A stretch of DNA of 64,000 nt from Pseudomonas chlororaphis subsp. chlororaphis (lineage in GTDB: Bacteria > Pseudomonadota > Gammaproteobacteria > Pseudomonadales > Pseudomonadaceae). Position 1 is the first letter of the stretch. Each line of letters starts with the position of its first letter. Shown here piece by piece: positions 1-7,926 of this stretch. Under the pieces are notes generated by a model, which saw only the letters and a program-made list of their open reading frames with translations, was not told where the DNA came from and did no database searches. The position numbers and the translations under genes are program-made. The DNA is taken from NCBI RefSeq assembly GCF_003945765.1, contig NZ_CP027712.1, positions 6,572,001-6,636,000 of the forward strand. The letters are read 5' to 3'.

Positions 1-210
1 GCGGCCGCGCTGCTGTTCGTGATCGCCATCAGCCAGTTGGCCCTGACCGAGGGGGTCAAGGCCGGGCATGTATACGCGGTGATGACCTACCTGTGGACCT
101 TTGTCAGCAGCCTGGATGAAGCGCCGACCATGGTCGACCAACTGGCGCGCCTGCGGGATATCGGCAAGCGGGTGGACCCGGGGCTCGCCGAACCGGCCGA
201 GCCCCTCTGA
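1..210 (+). CDS. ABC transporter membrane protein, C-terminal end (partial)
   Basis: The reading frame is open from the first base and stops with TGA at 208-210, so only the last 69 residues of a gene entering from the left are visible. The start of the fragment is a hydrophobic stretch (AALLFVIAISQLAL). The end, with YAVMTYLWTFVSSLDEAP and then a soluble tail, resembles the end of six-transmembrane-domain ABC exporter subunits found in pseudomonads. No ATPase motifs lie in the visible part. It ends 4 bp before the end of the convergent phospholipase gene. The family call is inferred from a short fragment and is tentative. Confidence 0.5.
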   Translation, partial: AAALLFVIAISQLALTEGVKAGHVYAVMTYLWTFVSSLDEAPTMVDQLARLRDIGKRVDPGLAEPAEPL

Positions 211-214
211 AACC

Positions 215-1186
215 TCAGAACGGCCGGATGCGATAGCCGTTGCCATCCTTGGCCTCGGCGAATTTGTAATACGCCGACAGATTGACCTTCTCGGCGATGT
301 GCTGGGTGAATGACACGCCGTCATCGCCCCACACGCGACCGATGTGGCTGTAGGCAAAGGCTTGCGCGGCCCACTGCTTGTCGCCCTTGCCCATGTTGTT
401 CATGGCCACGTAGCCGGACGACGTCCTGGACATGCCGCTGACCTCGCCACTGACATCGTTCTGGCCGTTGGTGACCGGGGAAATGAACACCTTGGCGCTG
501 GTGGTGCGGGCCTCGGCGTATTGCGAGAGCTTCTGGTTCTCCGAGTGGTTGAGCACCAACAGCACCTTGCCCTGCAGTTGGCTGGCGGTCGGCCAGGACT
601 TGCCCTTGAGCGAGCCCTGCAAGGCACTGCTGCTGACACCCAGGTGCTGGGCCAGGTCGCCCGGGGTGTAGAGCTTGCCCTGGAAAATCCGGCTGACCAG
701 GTCATCGAAGTCTTTCGGCGTACGCCCGGAGCTTTCCTTCGACCAGCCCTGCTTCTTGTCGAGGATCAGGGTAATCGGGAAGTGCCCGGGATGGCTGTCG
801 CTCCAGAGTTTGATGTCGTTGAGGCAGGCCTCGAGGTCGTTGGTGCCGTTGCCGTCGCCGGTGCAATTGTTGTCATTGCCGGACTGGAACAGGCTGCCGG
901 GGTTGTGCCGCACGAACCAGTGGCGGGGCGAACCTCCGGTGACCGCATCGCGTTGGTCCCAGAAGTCCAGCTCCAGGGTGCGCACGCTATCGAGCACGCT
1001 GGTAAAGGTGCCGGCGTACTGTTTTTCGTAGCAGTTATGGCATGCCACCTGGGCGATAGCGTTGAAGGCGGTGTACCAGGACGCCGGGGAAATGAATCCC
1101 ACGGCCTCCTGGCTGGACGCCATCTGGCTGGCCAGTGCCAGGGGCAGCACGGCGGTACGGAGGGCAAAACCAGTGAGACGGGACAT
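215..1186 (-). CDS. secreted Ca2+-dependent phosphoinositide phospholipase C-like protein
   Basis: The 323-residue product starts with a Sec-type signal (basic MSRLTGFALR, then a hydrophobic core, probable cleavage near ASS/QE at about residue 25). The mature part matches the layout of the bacterial calcium-dependent PI-PLC family (TIM barrel): an HN pair in CHNCYEKQY, the acidic ELDFWD segment and a second histidine in RHNPGS, expected to form the catalytic and metal site that cleaves phosphoinositide headgroups. There is a cysteine-bearing loop around residues 100-120. It should act in the periplasm or outside the cell. ATG at 1186 is preceded by a purine-rich site (AGGAGC). The substrate is not proven by sequence; it could also act on other glycerophosphodiesters. 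Confidence 0.75.
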   Translation of the reverse strand: MSRLTGFALRTAVLPLALASQMASSQEAVGFISPASWYTAFNAIAQVACHNCYEKQYAGTFTSVLDSVRTLELDFWDQRDAVTGGSPRHWFVRHNPGSLFQSGNDNNCTGDGNGTNDLEACLNDIKLWSDSHPGHFPITLILDKKQGWSKESSGRTPKDFDDLVSRIFQGKLYTPGDLAQHLGVSSSALQGSLKGKSWPTASQLQGKVLLVLNHSENQKLSQYAEARTTSAKVFISPVTNGQNDVSGEVSGMSRTSSGYVAMNNMGKGDKQWAAQAFAYSHIGRVWGDDGVSFTQHIAEKVNLSAYYKFAEAKDGNGYRIRPF

Positions 1187-1299
1187 GTCAGCTCCTGCCG
1201 GGAAGGCATCCTGTAGGGAAATCGCCCCTATGGTTTAGCCCAGCCCCGCGCATTTGCAATCTGCCTCCCCAGCCGCGGCCAACGGCCACGCAACCGCTA

Positions 1300-3276
1300 T
1301 CAACGGAACCGATCGACCTCCTGGCGCAAGTCCGCCGCCAGCTTCTCCAGCTCCTTGGCGGTGATCGCCAGGTTCGATACCACTTCGCGCTGTTCGCTGT
1401 TGGCCAGGGCAATGCTCTGCAGATTGCTGCTGAGCAGGGTCGCCGTGCTGCTCTGCTCCTGGGTCGCGGTGGTGATCGCGGCGAACTGCTGGCCGGCCGA
1501 GCGGCTCTGTTCGTCGATGCGCGCCAGGGCCGAGGCGACATTGGCGTTGCGCGACAGGCCTTCCTGCATCAACACATTGCCCTGCTCCATGGTGGCGATG
1601 GCGTTGCCGGTTTCCTGCTGGATGCTGTTGATCATCCCCGAGATTTCGTCGGTGGCTTCGCGGGTGCGCGAGGCCAGATTGCGTACCTCGTCGGCGACCA
1701 CTGCAAAGCCGCGGCCTTGCTCGCCGGCGCGTGCGGCCTCGATGGCGGCGTTGAGCGCCAGCAGGTTGGTCTGGTCGGCAATCGCGGTGATCACCCCGAC
1801 GATGCCACCAATTTCCTCGGAGCGCTGGCCCAGGGTATTGATCACCGTGGCCGTGCTGTTCAAGGCGCCGGCGATCTGCTCCAGCGACGCCGAGGCTTCC
1901 TCCATCGAGGTGCGGCCAATCCGGGTCTGCTGGGCATTTTCCTGGGCCAGGCGCTCGGTGTTGCCCATGTTGTCGGCGATATTCAGCGAGGTGGCGCTGA
2001 ACTCCTCCACCGCCCCGGCCATGCTGCTGATCTCGCCCGACTGCTGTTCCATGCCCTCGTACGCCCCGCCCGACAACCCGGACAACGCCTGGGCCCGGCC
2101 ATTGACCTCCGCGGCGGCCTTGCGGATGTGCTCGACCATGGTCGACAGGGCCTGGCCCATCTGGTTGAAGCTGCCTGCCAACTGGCCGATCTCATCCTGG
2201 CTGGAGACATTCAGGCGCGCACTCAGGTCGCCTTTGCCCAAGGCATCGGCCTGGCGCACCAGGTCGCCCAGCGGCGCAAGCTTGCTGCGCAGCAGCCAGA
2301 CCGTGGCGCCCACCGCCAGCAGCATTGCCAACAGGCTGCCGATGACCAGCCGCAGACCGACGCTCCAGGTCACCGCACGGATTTCGGCCTTCGGCATGCT
2401 CGCCACCACCGACCAGGGCCCACCTTCGAAAGGGACGGCGACACTGTAGAAGTCCTCGTTCTTGTCGCTCCAGAAGTTGCCCTTGCCCGGCTGCCTGGCC
2501 AGTTCAGCGATGGTCGCCCCCGCCGGTTCCAGGGCCTGCACGCCGGCCGGCGGCACCAGCCACTTTTGCTGTTCGTCGAGCAACGCCAGGGAACCGGTCT
2601 GGCCGATGCGGAAGCGCTTGAGGTTGTCGAACTGGGCGTTCTGCGCGTCGGTGTAGTCGAAGCCGACGAACAGCACCGCAATCACCTGGCCGGCGCTGTC
2701 CCTCACCGGCGTGTATTGGGTCATGTACAGGCGCTCGAAGAGCAGCGCGCGGCCGACATAGCTCTGCCCCGCCATGAGTTTCTGGTAAGCCGGGTGCGCG
2801 TGGTCCAGCAGGGTGCCGATGGCGCGGCTGCCGTCCTGCTTACTCAGCGAGGTGCTGACGCGGATGAAGTCGTCACCGCTGCGCACGAACACCGTCGCCA
2901 CGCCGGCGGTCATCTGCTTGAACTCGTCGACCTCCTCGAAATTGTTGTTCAGCACAACATCACCCAGGTGCAGGCCCGGGGTCTGGGTACCGGCCACGGT
3001 CACCGGCTGGTCCGGATGCAGGCTCAGGCCGCCGCTGAAACGCTTTTCGAACAGCCCGCTCAGGCGCTGGGTGCTTTCGCGCAAGGTGCCGTGGAAGGTA
3101 TTGAGCTGGTCGGCCAGCAGCCGTGCCTCACTGGCCAGGTGTTCTTCCCGGGTGGCGAGGTTGGCGGCGTCCAGCGAGCGCAGGGCGAAGACAGTACTGC
3201 CGCTGATCACGATCGCCAGTACCACGGCGAGTGCGAGACCAAGCTGCGAGGCGATCCGGGCACGAGGTTGAGGCAT
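1300..3276 (-). CDS. methyl-accepting chemotaxis protein with periplasmic Cache domain
   Basis: A 658-residue chemoreceptor. A first membrane helix lies at about residues 10-32, a periplasmic ligand-binding region of the Cache_3-Cache_2 type at about 35-298 (internal FVGFDYTDA and [12 protein letters not shown] segments), a second helix at about 301-328, a HAMP domain at about 325-385 and a cytoplasmic signalling domain to the end. The signalling hairpin tip shows the conserved [20 protein letters not shown]. No C-terminal CheR-binding pentapeptide of the NWETF type is seen; the protein ends at VDRFR. The ligand cannot be read from the sequence; Cache_3-Cache_2 receptors often sense organic acids. 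It is monocistronic, between the PI-PLC and LysR genes. Confidence 0.93.
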   Translation of the reverse strand: MPQPRARIASQLGLALAVVLAIVISGSTVFALRSLDAANLATREEHLASEARLLADQLNTFHGTLRESTQRLSGLFEKRFSGGLSLHPDQPVTVAGTQTPGLHLGDVVLNNNFEEVDEFKQMTAGVATVFVRSGDDFIRVSTSLSKQDGSRAIGTLLDHAHPAYQKLMAGQSYVGRALLFERLYMTQYTPVRDSAGQVIAVLFVGFDYTDAQNAQFDNLKRFRIGQTGSLALLDEQQKWLVPPAGVQALEPAGATIAELARQPGKGNFWSDKNEDFYSVAVPFEGGPWSVVASMPKAEIRAVTWSVGLRLVIGSLLAMLLAVGATVWLLRSKLAPLGDLVRQADALGKGDLSARLNVSSQDEIGQLAGSFNQMGQALSTMVEHIRKAAAEVNGRAQALSGLSGGAYEGMEQQSGEISSMAGAVEEFSATSLNIADNMGNTERLAQENAQQTRIGRTSMEEASASLEQIAGALNSTATVINTLGQRSEEIGGIVGVITAIADQTNLLALNAAIEAARAGEQGRGFAVVADEVRNLASRTREATDEISGMINSIQQETGNAIATMEQGNVLMQEGLSRNANVASALARIDEQSRSAGQQFAAITTATQEQSSTATLLSSNLQSIALANSEQREVVSNLAITAKELEKLAADLRQEVDRFR

Positions 3277-3465
3277 GACAGCTCCTGGCCGAGAGACCGG
3301 ATCGTCCTGATCGCGTCACACGCTCGGCAATGGTTCTAATAAGAATGAGATGTCGAAACCTTTCAGAACGAAGGTTCCACTTCCAAGGATTCGGCGGCGC
3401 CGCTCAATACTTGAGCGAGTTGCACGGGTATCGCGCAGGCCCCTGGTCACGGGGCCTTCATCGTT

Positions 3466-4386
3466 TCAGCCGAGACGCTCTACGTCGGGCAATTGCATGG
3501 CGCGGACCTCGTTCTGGAGAAAATCGCTCAGGCGGCGCAAACGTTCACCTCCAGGCCGGGTCTTGGGCCAGACCAGGTAGTAATTCTCGCCACTGGCCAC
3601 CGCCGTCGGCCAGGGCAGGCTCAGGCGCCCCTGGGCCACATCCTCGGCCACCATCAGCAGGTCGCCCATGGAAACCCCGTAGCCGCGGGCCGCGGCGATC
3701 ATGCCCAGTTCCAAGGTGTCGAAGACCTGCCCGCCCTTGAGCGAGACCTGCTCGGACAGGCCCATGCGCTCCAGCCAGTTGCGCCAGTCGCGGCGATCCG
3801 GGGTCGGGTGCAGCAGCTCGGTGGCCGCCAGCCGCGCTACATCCCACGGCTGGTCGTTGAGCAGGTTCGGCGCGCCCACCGGGATCAGCAGTTCCGGAAA
3901 CAGGTAGCTGGCCTCCCAGTCCGGCGGAAAGTGGCCGTTGCTCAGCAGCACCGCGCAGTCGAAGGGCTCCTGGTTGAAGTCCACCGAATCGACGTCCATC
4001 CAGGCACTGGTCAGTTGCACCTCGTTGCCCGGTTGCAGATGGCGGAACCGGCTCAGGCGCGCCAGCAGCCAGCGCATGGTCAGGGTCGAGGGCGCCTTCA
4101 TGCGCAGGATGCCGTCTTCGGCGCGCAAGGTATTGCAGGCGCGCTCGAGAGCGGTGAAGCCCTCGCGGATGCCTGGCAGCAGCAGGCGCGCGGCTTCGGT
4201 CAGTTGCAGATTGCGCCCGCTGCGCTGGAACAGCCGGCAGGCGAAGTGGTCTTCCAGGGTACGGATATGCCGGCTGACCGCACTCTGGGTGATCGACAGC
4301 TCCTCGGCCGCGCGGGTGAACGAGCTGTATCGCGCCGCGGCTTCAAAGGCGCGCAAGGCATACAGGGGCGGAAGACGACGGGGCAT
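3466..4386 (-). CDS. LysR-family transcriptional regulator (GcvA-like)
   Basis: A 306-residue LysR-type regulator. The N-terminal winged helix-turn-helix spans about residues 5-65 (ALRAFEAAARYSSFTRAAEE and ITQSAVSRHIRTLE), followed by a type 2 periplasmic-binding fold. The MPRRLPPLYALRAFEAAAR start is typical of the GcvA/AmpR subgroup. The ATG at 4386 is chosen over one 17 codons upstream because GGAG lies 8 bases before it and family members begin here. It is divergent from the MATE exporter gene (150 bp between the starts), and PAO1 has the same pair (PA5293/PA5294), so control of the exporter is plausible but not shown. Confidence 0.9.
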   Translation of the reverse strand: MPRRLPPLYALRAFEAAARYSSFTRAAEELSITQSAVSRHIRTLEDHFACRLFQRSGRNLQLTEAARLLLPGIREGFTALERACNTLRAEDGILRMKAPSTLTMRWLLARLSRFRHLQPGNEVQLTSAWMDVDSVDFNQEPFDCAVLLSNGHFPPDWEASYLFPELLIPVGAPNLLNDQPWDVARLAATELLHPTPDRRDWRNWLERMGLSEQVSLKGGQVFDTLELGMIAAARGYGVSMGDLLMVAEDVAQGRLSLPWPTAVASGENYYLVWPKTRPGGERLRRLSDFLQNEVRAMQLPDVERLG

Positions 4387-4536
4387 GGCAGCACTCCACA
4401 GGCGCAATGGCGCCAACTTACCAGAATCCGCAAGCATGAGTTTTAATCATGCCACCAATCGTTTTTATCCCTTTGTGAAAGTCGCCCAGAGCGCTGAGAA
4501 TCAACCCTCTTAACTGCCTCCCCCGTATCGAGACCG

Positions 4537-5952
4537 ATGACCATGCAGCATCCAGCACGCACCGAACTCTGGGCCATCCTGCGGCTGGCCGGGCCGCTGA
4601 TCGCCTCACAGTTGGCGCATATGCTGATGGTGCTGACCGACACCCTGATGATGGCCCGCCTCAGCCCGGAAGCCCTGGCCGGCGGTGGCCTGGGCGCGGC
4701 CACCTATTCGTTCGTGTCGATCTTCTGCATCGGCGTGATCGCAGCGGTCGGCACCCTGGTCGCGATTCGCCAGGGCGCCGGCGACATCGAAGGCGCCGCG
4801 CGCCTGACCCAGGCCGGCCTCTGGCTGGCGTGGCTGATGGCGCTGGTCGCCGGCCTGCTGCTGTGGAACCTCAAGCCGGTGTTGCTGCTGTTCGGCCAGA
4901 CCGAAACCAACGTGCAGTCCGCCGGCCAGTTCCTGCTGATCCTGCCGTTCGCCCTACCCGGCTACCTGAGCTTCATGGCCCTGCGCGGCTTCACCAGCGC
5001 CATCGGCCGCGCCACGCCGGTGATGGTCATCAGCCTGGCCGGCACCGTGGCCAACTTCCTGCTCAACTACGCCTTGATCACCGGCATGTTCGGCCTGCCG
5101 AAGCTGGGCCTGGTGGGGATCGGCCTGGTCACCGCAATCGTCGCCAACTGCATGGCCCTGGCGCTGGCCTGGCACATCAAGCGTCACCCGGCCTATGCCG
5201 CCTACCCGCTGCGCCAGGGCCTGGCGCGGCCCAATCGCCAGTATCTGCAGGAGCTCTGGCGACTGGGCCTGCCCATCGGCGGCACCTACGCGGTGGAAGT
5301 CGGGCTGTTCGCCTTCGCCGCGCTGTGCATGGGCACCATGGGCAGCACCCAGCTGGCGGCGCACCAGATCGCCCTGCAGATCGTTTCCGTGGCCTTCATG
5401 GTGCCGGCCGGGATCTCCTACGCGATCACCATGCGCATCGGCCAGCACTACGGTGCCGGGCAGTTGTTGCACGCGCGTATGGCCGGCCGGGTCGGGATCG
5501 CCTTTGGCGGCGCGGCCATGCTGGGTTTCGCCATGGTCTTCTGGCTGCTGCCGAACCAGTTGATCGGGCTGTTCCTCGACCATAACGACCCAGCCTTTCG
5601 CGACGTGATCAACCTCGCGGTCAGCCTGCTGGCGGTCGCGGCCTGGTTCGAGCTGTTCGATGGCACGCAGACCATCGCCATGGGCGCGATTCGCGGGCTC
5701 AAGGACGCCAAGACCACCTTCCTCGTGGGCCTGGGTTGCTATTGGCTGATCGGTGCGCCGGCGGCCTGGCTGATGGCATTCACCCTGGGCTGGGGCGCGA
5801 CTGGTGTGTGGTGGGGCCTGGCATCGGGGCTGGCGTGCGCCGCCATCAGCCTGACCCTGGCTTTCGAATGGAAGATGCGCCGGATGATTCGCTGGGAAAG
5901 CGCGGAGCCTGCCGCGCGGGATAACTTCCAAACCGCCCGGGATTCCCTGTAG
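4537..5952 (+). CDS. MATE-family multidrug/Na+ antiporter (NorM type)
   Basis: A 471-residue inner-membrane protein with about twelve hydrophobic helices in two similar halves, the MATE layout. Typical elements are the first helix with LIASQLAHMLMVLTDTLMM, an ALRGFTSAIGRA loop, the second-half start GLPIGGTYAVEVG and the GAIRGLKDAKT loop near residue 385. NorM-type MATE proteins export cationic drugs and dyes in exchange for Na+ or H+. The start gives full family length. It is the positional equivalent of PAO1 PA5294, not of the characterised PmpM, so substrates remain unknown. It converges on the phosphodiesterase gene with 34 bp between the stops. Confidence 0.92.
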   Translation: MTMQHPARTELWAILRLAGPLIASQLAHMLMVLTDTLMMARLSPEALAGGGLGAATYSFVSIFCIGVIAAVGTLVAIRQGAGDIEGAARLTQAGLWLAWLMALVAGLLLWNLKPVLLLFGQTETNVQSAGQFLLILPFALPGYLSFMALRGFTSAIGRATPVMVISLAGTVANFLLNYALITGMFGLPKLGLVGIGLVTAIVANCMALALAWHIKRHPAYAAYPLRQGLARPNRQYLQELWRLGLPIGGTYAVEVGLFAFAALCMGTMGSTQLAAHQIALQIVSVAFMVPAGISYAITMRIGQHYGAGQLLHARMAGRVGIAFGGAAMLGFAMVFWLLPNQLIGLFLDHNDPAFRDVINLAVSLLAVAAWFELFDGTQTIAMGAIRGLKDAKTTFLVGLGCYWLIGAPAAWLMAFTLGWGATGVWWGLASGLACAAISLTLAFEWKMRRMIRWESAEPAARDNFQTARDSL

Positions 5953-5986
5953 CGGCAGGTTCTCCGGCCACTACGGTAGGGTGCCG

Positions 5987-7660
5987 TCAGATGACCTCGC
6001 CGACCAGGACCTGCTGGCTCCTGCCGAAGGTGAGGTACTCCACCAGTTCCGTCAGCGGCAGCGGCTTGCTGATCAGGTAGCCCTGCGCCTGGTCGCAGCC
6101 GAAGCTGCGCAGCAAGGCCAGTTGCTCGGGGGTTTCCACGCCTTCGGCCACCACCTCGAGATGGAGGTTGTGGGCCAGGTTGATCATGGCGTGCACCAGC
6201 TTGCGGTTCTCTTCGCGCTGCTCCATGCCGCCGACGAAGCTTTTGTCGATCTTCAGCAAGGCAATCGGCAGGCTGTTGAGGTGCACGAAGGACGAGAACC
6301 CGGTGCCGAAATCGTCCAGGGAAAACCGCACCCCCAGCCGCCCCAGCGCGTCCATGGTCTGCTTGACCAGGTCGCTGCGGCGCATCACCGCGGTTTCGGT
6401 CAGCTCGAATTCCAGCCATTGCGCCTCGACACCACGCTCGGCAATCAGCCGGCTGAGGGTCGACAGCAGCTGGCTGTCCTGGAACTGGCGGAACGACAGG
6501 TTGACCGCCATGTGCAGCGGCGCCAGGCCGCGTTCGCGCAGGGCCTGCATGTCGCGCAGCGCCCGGGAAATCACCCAGTAGCCCAGCGGCACGATCAGGC
6601 CGCTCTGCTCGGCCAGGGGCACGAACTCGCTCGGCGGCAACAGCCCGCGCTCGCCGTGGCGCCAGCGCACCAGGGCCTCCAGACCGACGATCTGCCCGTC
6701 ATGCAGATTCAGGCGCGGCTGGTAGTGCAACTCCAGCTCGTCGCGGCGCAAGGCCCGGCGCAGTTCGCTTTCCAGGTCGGCGAGGCTGCGGGCATTGCGA
6801 TTGATGCGTTCGTTGAAGATGTGAAAGGTACAGCCCTGGGTACTTTTGGCCTGCTGCATGGCGATGTGCGCGTGCCACATCAGCGGGTCGGCGCCGGCAT
6901 TCGCCCTCGCGTGGGCGATGCCCAGGCTGCAGCCGATCAGCAGGCTTTCGCCATCGATCCAGTACGGCTCGGCCATGACTTCGGCGATGCGTTCGGCCAT
7001 CCACTCGGCGCGTTGCGGCGCCCGGCGGGTATCGATCAGCAGGGCGAATTCGTCGCTGCCCAGGCGCGCCAGCTGGTCGCCGGCCTCAAGCTGGCTCTTG
7101 AGCCGCGAGACCACTTGCAGGATCAACCGGTCGCCGGCCTGGTGGCCCAGCGCATCGTTGGCATGGCGGAAGTTGTCCAGGTCCAGGTGCCCCAGGGCCA
7201 GCCCGCGTCCTTCGTTTTCCGCCAGGCGCGCCGCCAGCAGGGTCTGGAAGCCCTGGCGGTTGGCGATGCCGGTCAGCGGGTCCTGCTCGGCCAGGCGCAA
7301 CAGGGTGTTTTCCAGCACCCCGCGCTCGCGCACATGGCGCAGGCAACGGCGCACCGTATCGGCAGTGAGGTTTTTATTCACCAGCCAGTCGCTGGCGCCG
7401 GCGGGCGTGTTCAGCGGCTCCTGCTCCAGCAGCAATACCGTGGGCAGGCTGCAACGACCGGGAGCCGGTTGCAGTTGGGGAACGGTTAACAGAATCGCGG
7501 AGCGGTCTTCATCGAACAGACGGCTGACAGATTCCCAGGTCGGCGCACTGATCAGCACCACCGAGTCTCCCAACGGAGCGAGACACTCGCGCAACAACGC
7601 TGCCCACGCCGGCTCTTCGGCCAGCAGCAGCAAGCGCAAGGGTTCGACAGGCTTGGACAA
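5987..7660 (-). CDS. c-di-GMP phosphodiesterase with degenerate GGDEF and intact EAL domain (ProE/PA5295-like)
   Basis: A 557-residue cytoplasmic protein. Residues 8-110 look like a response-regulator-like fold, but the phosphoacceptor region is poorly conserved. A GGDEF domain covers about 125-285 and an EAL domain about 300-545. The GGDEF signature reads LGSDEF, so cyclase activity is doubtful. The EAL domain keeps EALVRW, the DDFGTG metal loop, KIDKSFV and AEGVET, so it should hydrolyse c-di-GMP. The start is TTG at 7660, supported by GGGAG 5-6 bases upstream. The position next to rep matches PAO1 PA5295 (named ProE, a phosphodiesterase affecting exopolysaccharide). Its promoter abuts a strong Fur box, so iron control is likely. 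Confidence 0.9.
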   Translation of the reverse strand: MSKPVEPLRLLLLAEEPAWAALLRECLAPLGDSVVLISAPTWESVSRLFDEDRSAILLTVPQLQPAPGRCSLPTVLLLEQEPLNTPAGASDWLVNKNLTADTVRRCLRHVRERGVLENTLLRLAEQDPLTGIANRQGFQTLLAARLAENEGRGLALGHLDLDNFRHANDALGHQAGDRLILQVVSRLKSQLEAGDQLARLGSDEFALLIDTRRAPQRAEWMAERIAEVMAEPYWIDGESLLIGCSLGIAHARANAGADPLMWHAHIAMQQAKSTQGCTFHIFNERINRNARSLADLESELRRALRRDELELHYQPRLNLHDGQIVGLEALVRWRHGERGLLPPSEFVPLAEQSGLIVPLGYWVISRALRDMQALRERGLAPLHMAVNLSFRQFQDSQLLSTLSRLIAERGVEAQWLEFELTETAVMRRSDLVKQTMDALGRLGVRFSLDDFGTGFSSFVHLNSLPIALLKIDKSFVGGMEQREENRKLVHAMINLAHNLHLEVVAEGVETPEQLALLRSFGCDQAQGYLISKPLPLTELVEYLTFGRSQQVLVGEVI

Positions 7661-7700
7661 GCTAGCTCCCTAGACTCTGTAATAGAAGTTGGCGGCGGGC

Positions 7701-7728
7701 ATTATGACGCGTAGATAAACAATGACAA
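7701..7728 (-). promoter_or_regulatory. predicted sigma-70 promoter of the phosphodiesterase gene
   Basis: Read on the minus strand, TTGTCA (7728-7723, 5 of 6 to consensus) and CATAAT (7706-7701, 5 of 6) are separated by 16 bp. Transcription would start near 7694 and leave a leader of about 34 bases before the TTG start at 7660. The Fur box lies directly upstream of the -35. Confidence 0.6.
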
Positions 7729-7729
7729 A

Positions 7730-7744
7730 TGATATTGATTATCA
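7730..7744 (-). promoter_or_regulatory. Fur box
   Basis: TGATATTGATTATCA matches the 7-1-7 Fur consensus TGATAATnATTATCA at 13 of 14 defined positions. It ends one base before the -35 hexamer of the predicted phosphodiesterase promoter, where bound Fur-Fe2+ would hinder RNA polymerase. It lies 183 bp from the divergent rep start, so rep is the less likely target. Confidence 0.7.
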
Positions 7745-7926
7745 AACGCAATTTCTTGTACCGCTCTAACTCGAACATTAGACGCATATTCAGCGCGCAT
7801 CCTGAGGGAAAGTATCAAAACCGGCAAATTTAGATAGCGTGCTGCGTCACAAGTCGGAGAGAGCAGCAGAATCCGTCCATCCTGTTAAAATGCCCGCCCA
7901 TTTCGCTACAGACCCCTTTTTTCGTC

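Noticed and set aside
344..1216. Long plus-strand frame of 290 codons opposite the PI-PLC gene
   Set aside because: It is the mirror frame of a GC-rich gene; its protein is low-complexity and has no family features. Many other long antisense frames (for example opposite recG, spoT, tssM, vgrG) were left out for the same reason.
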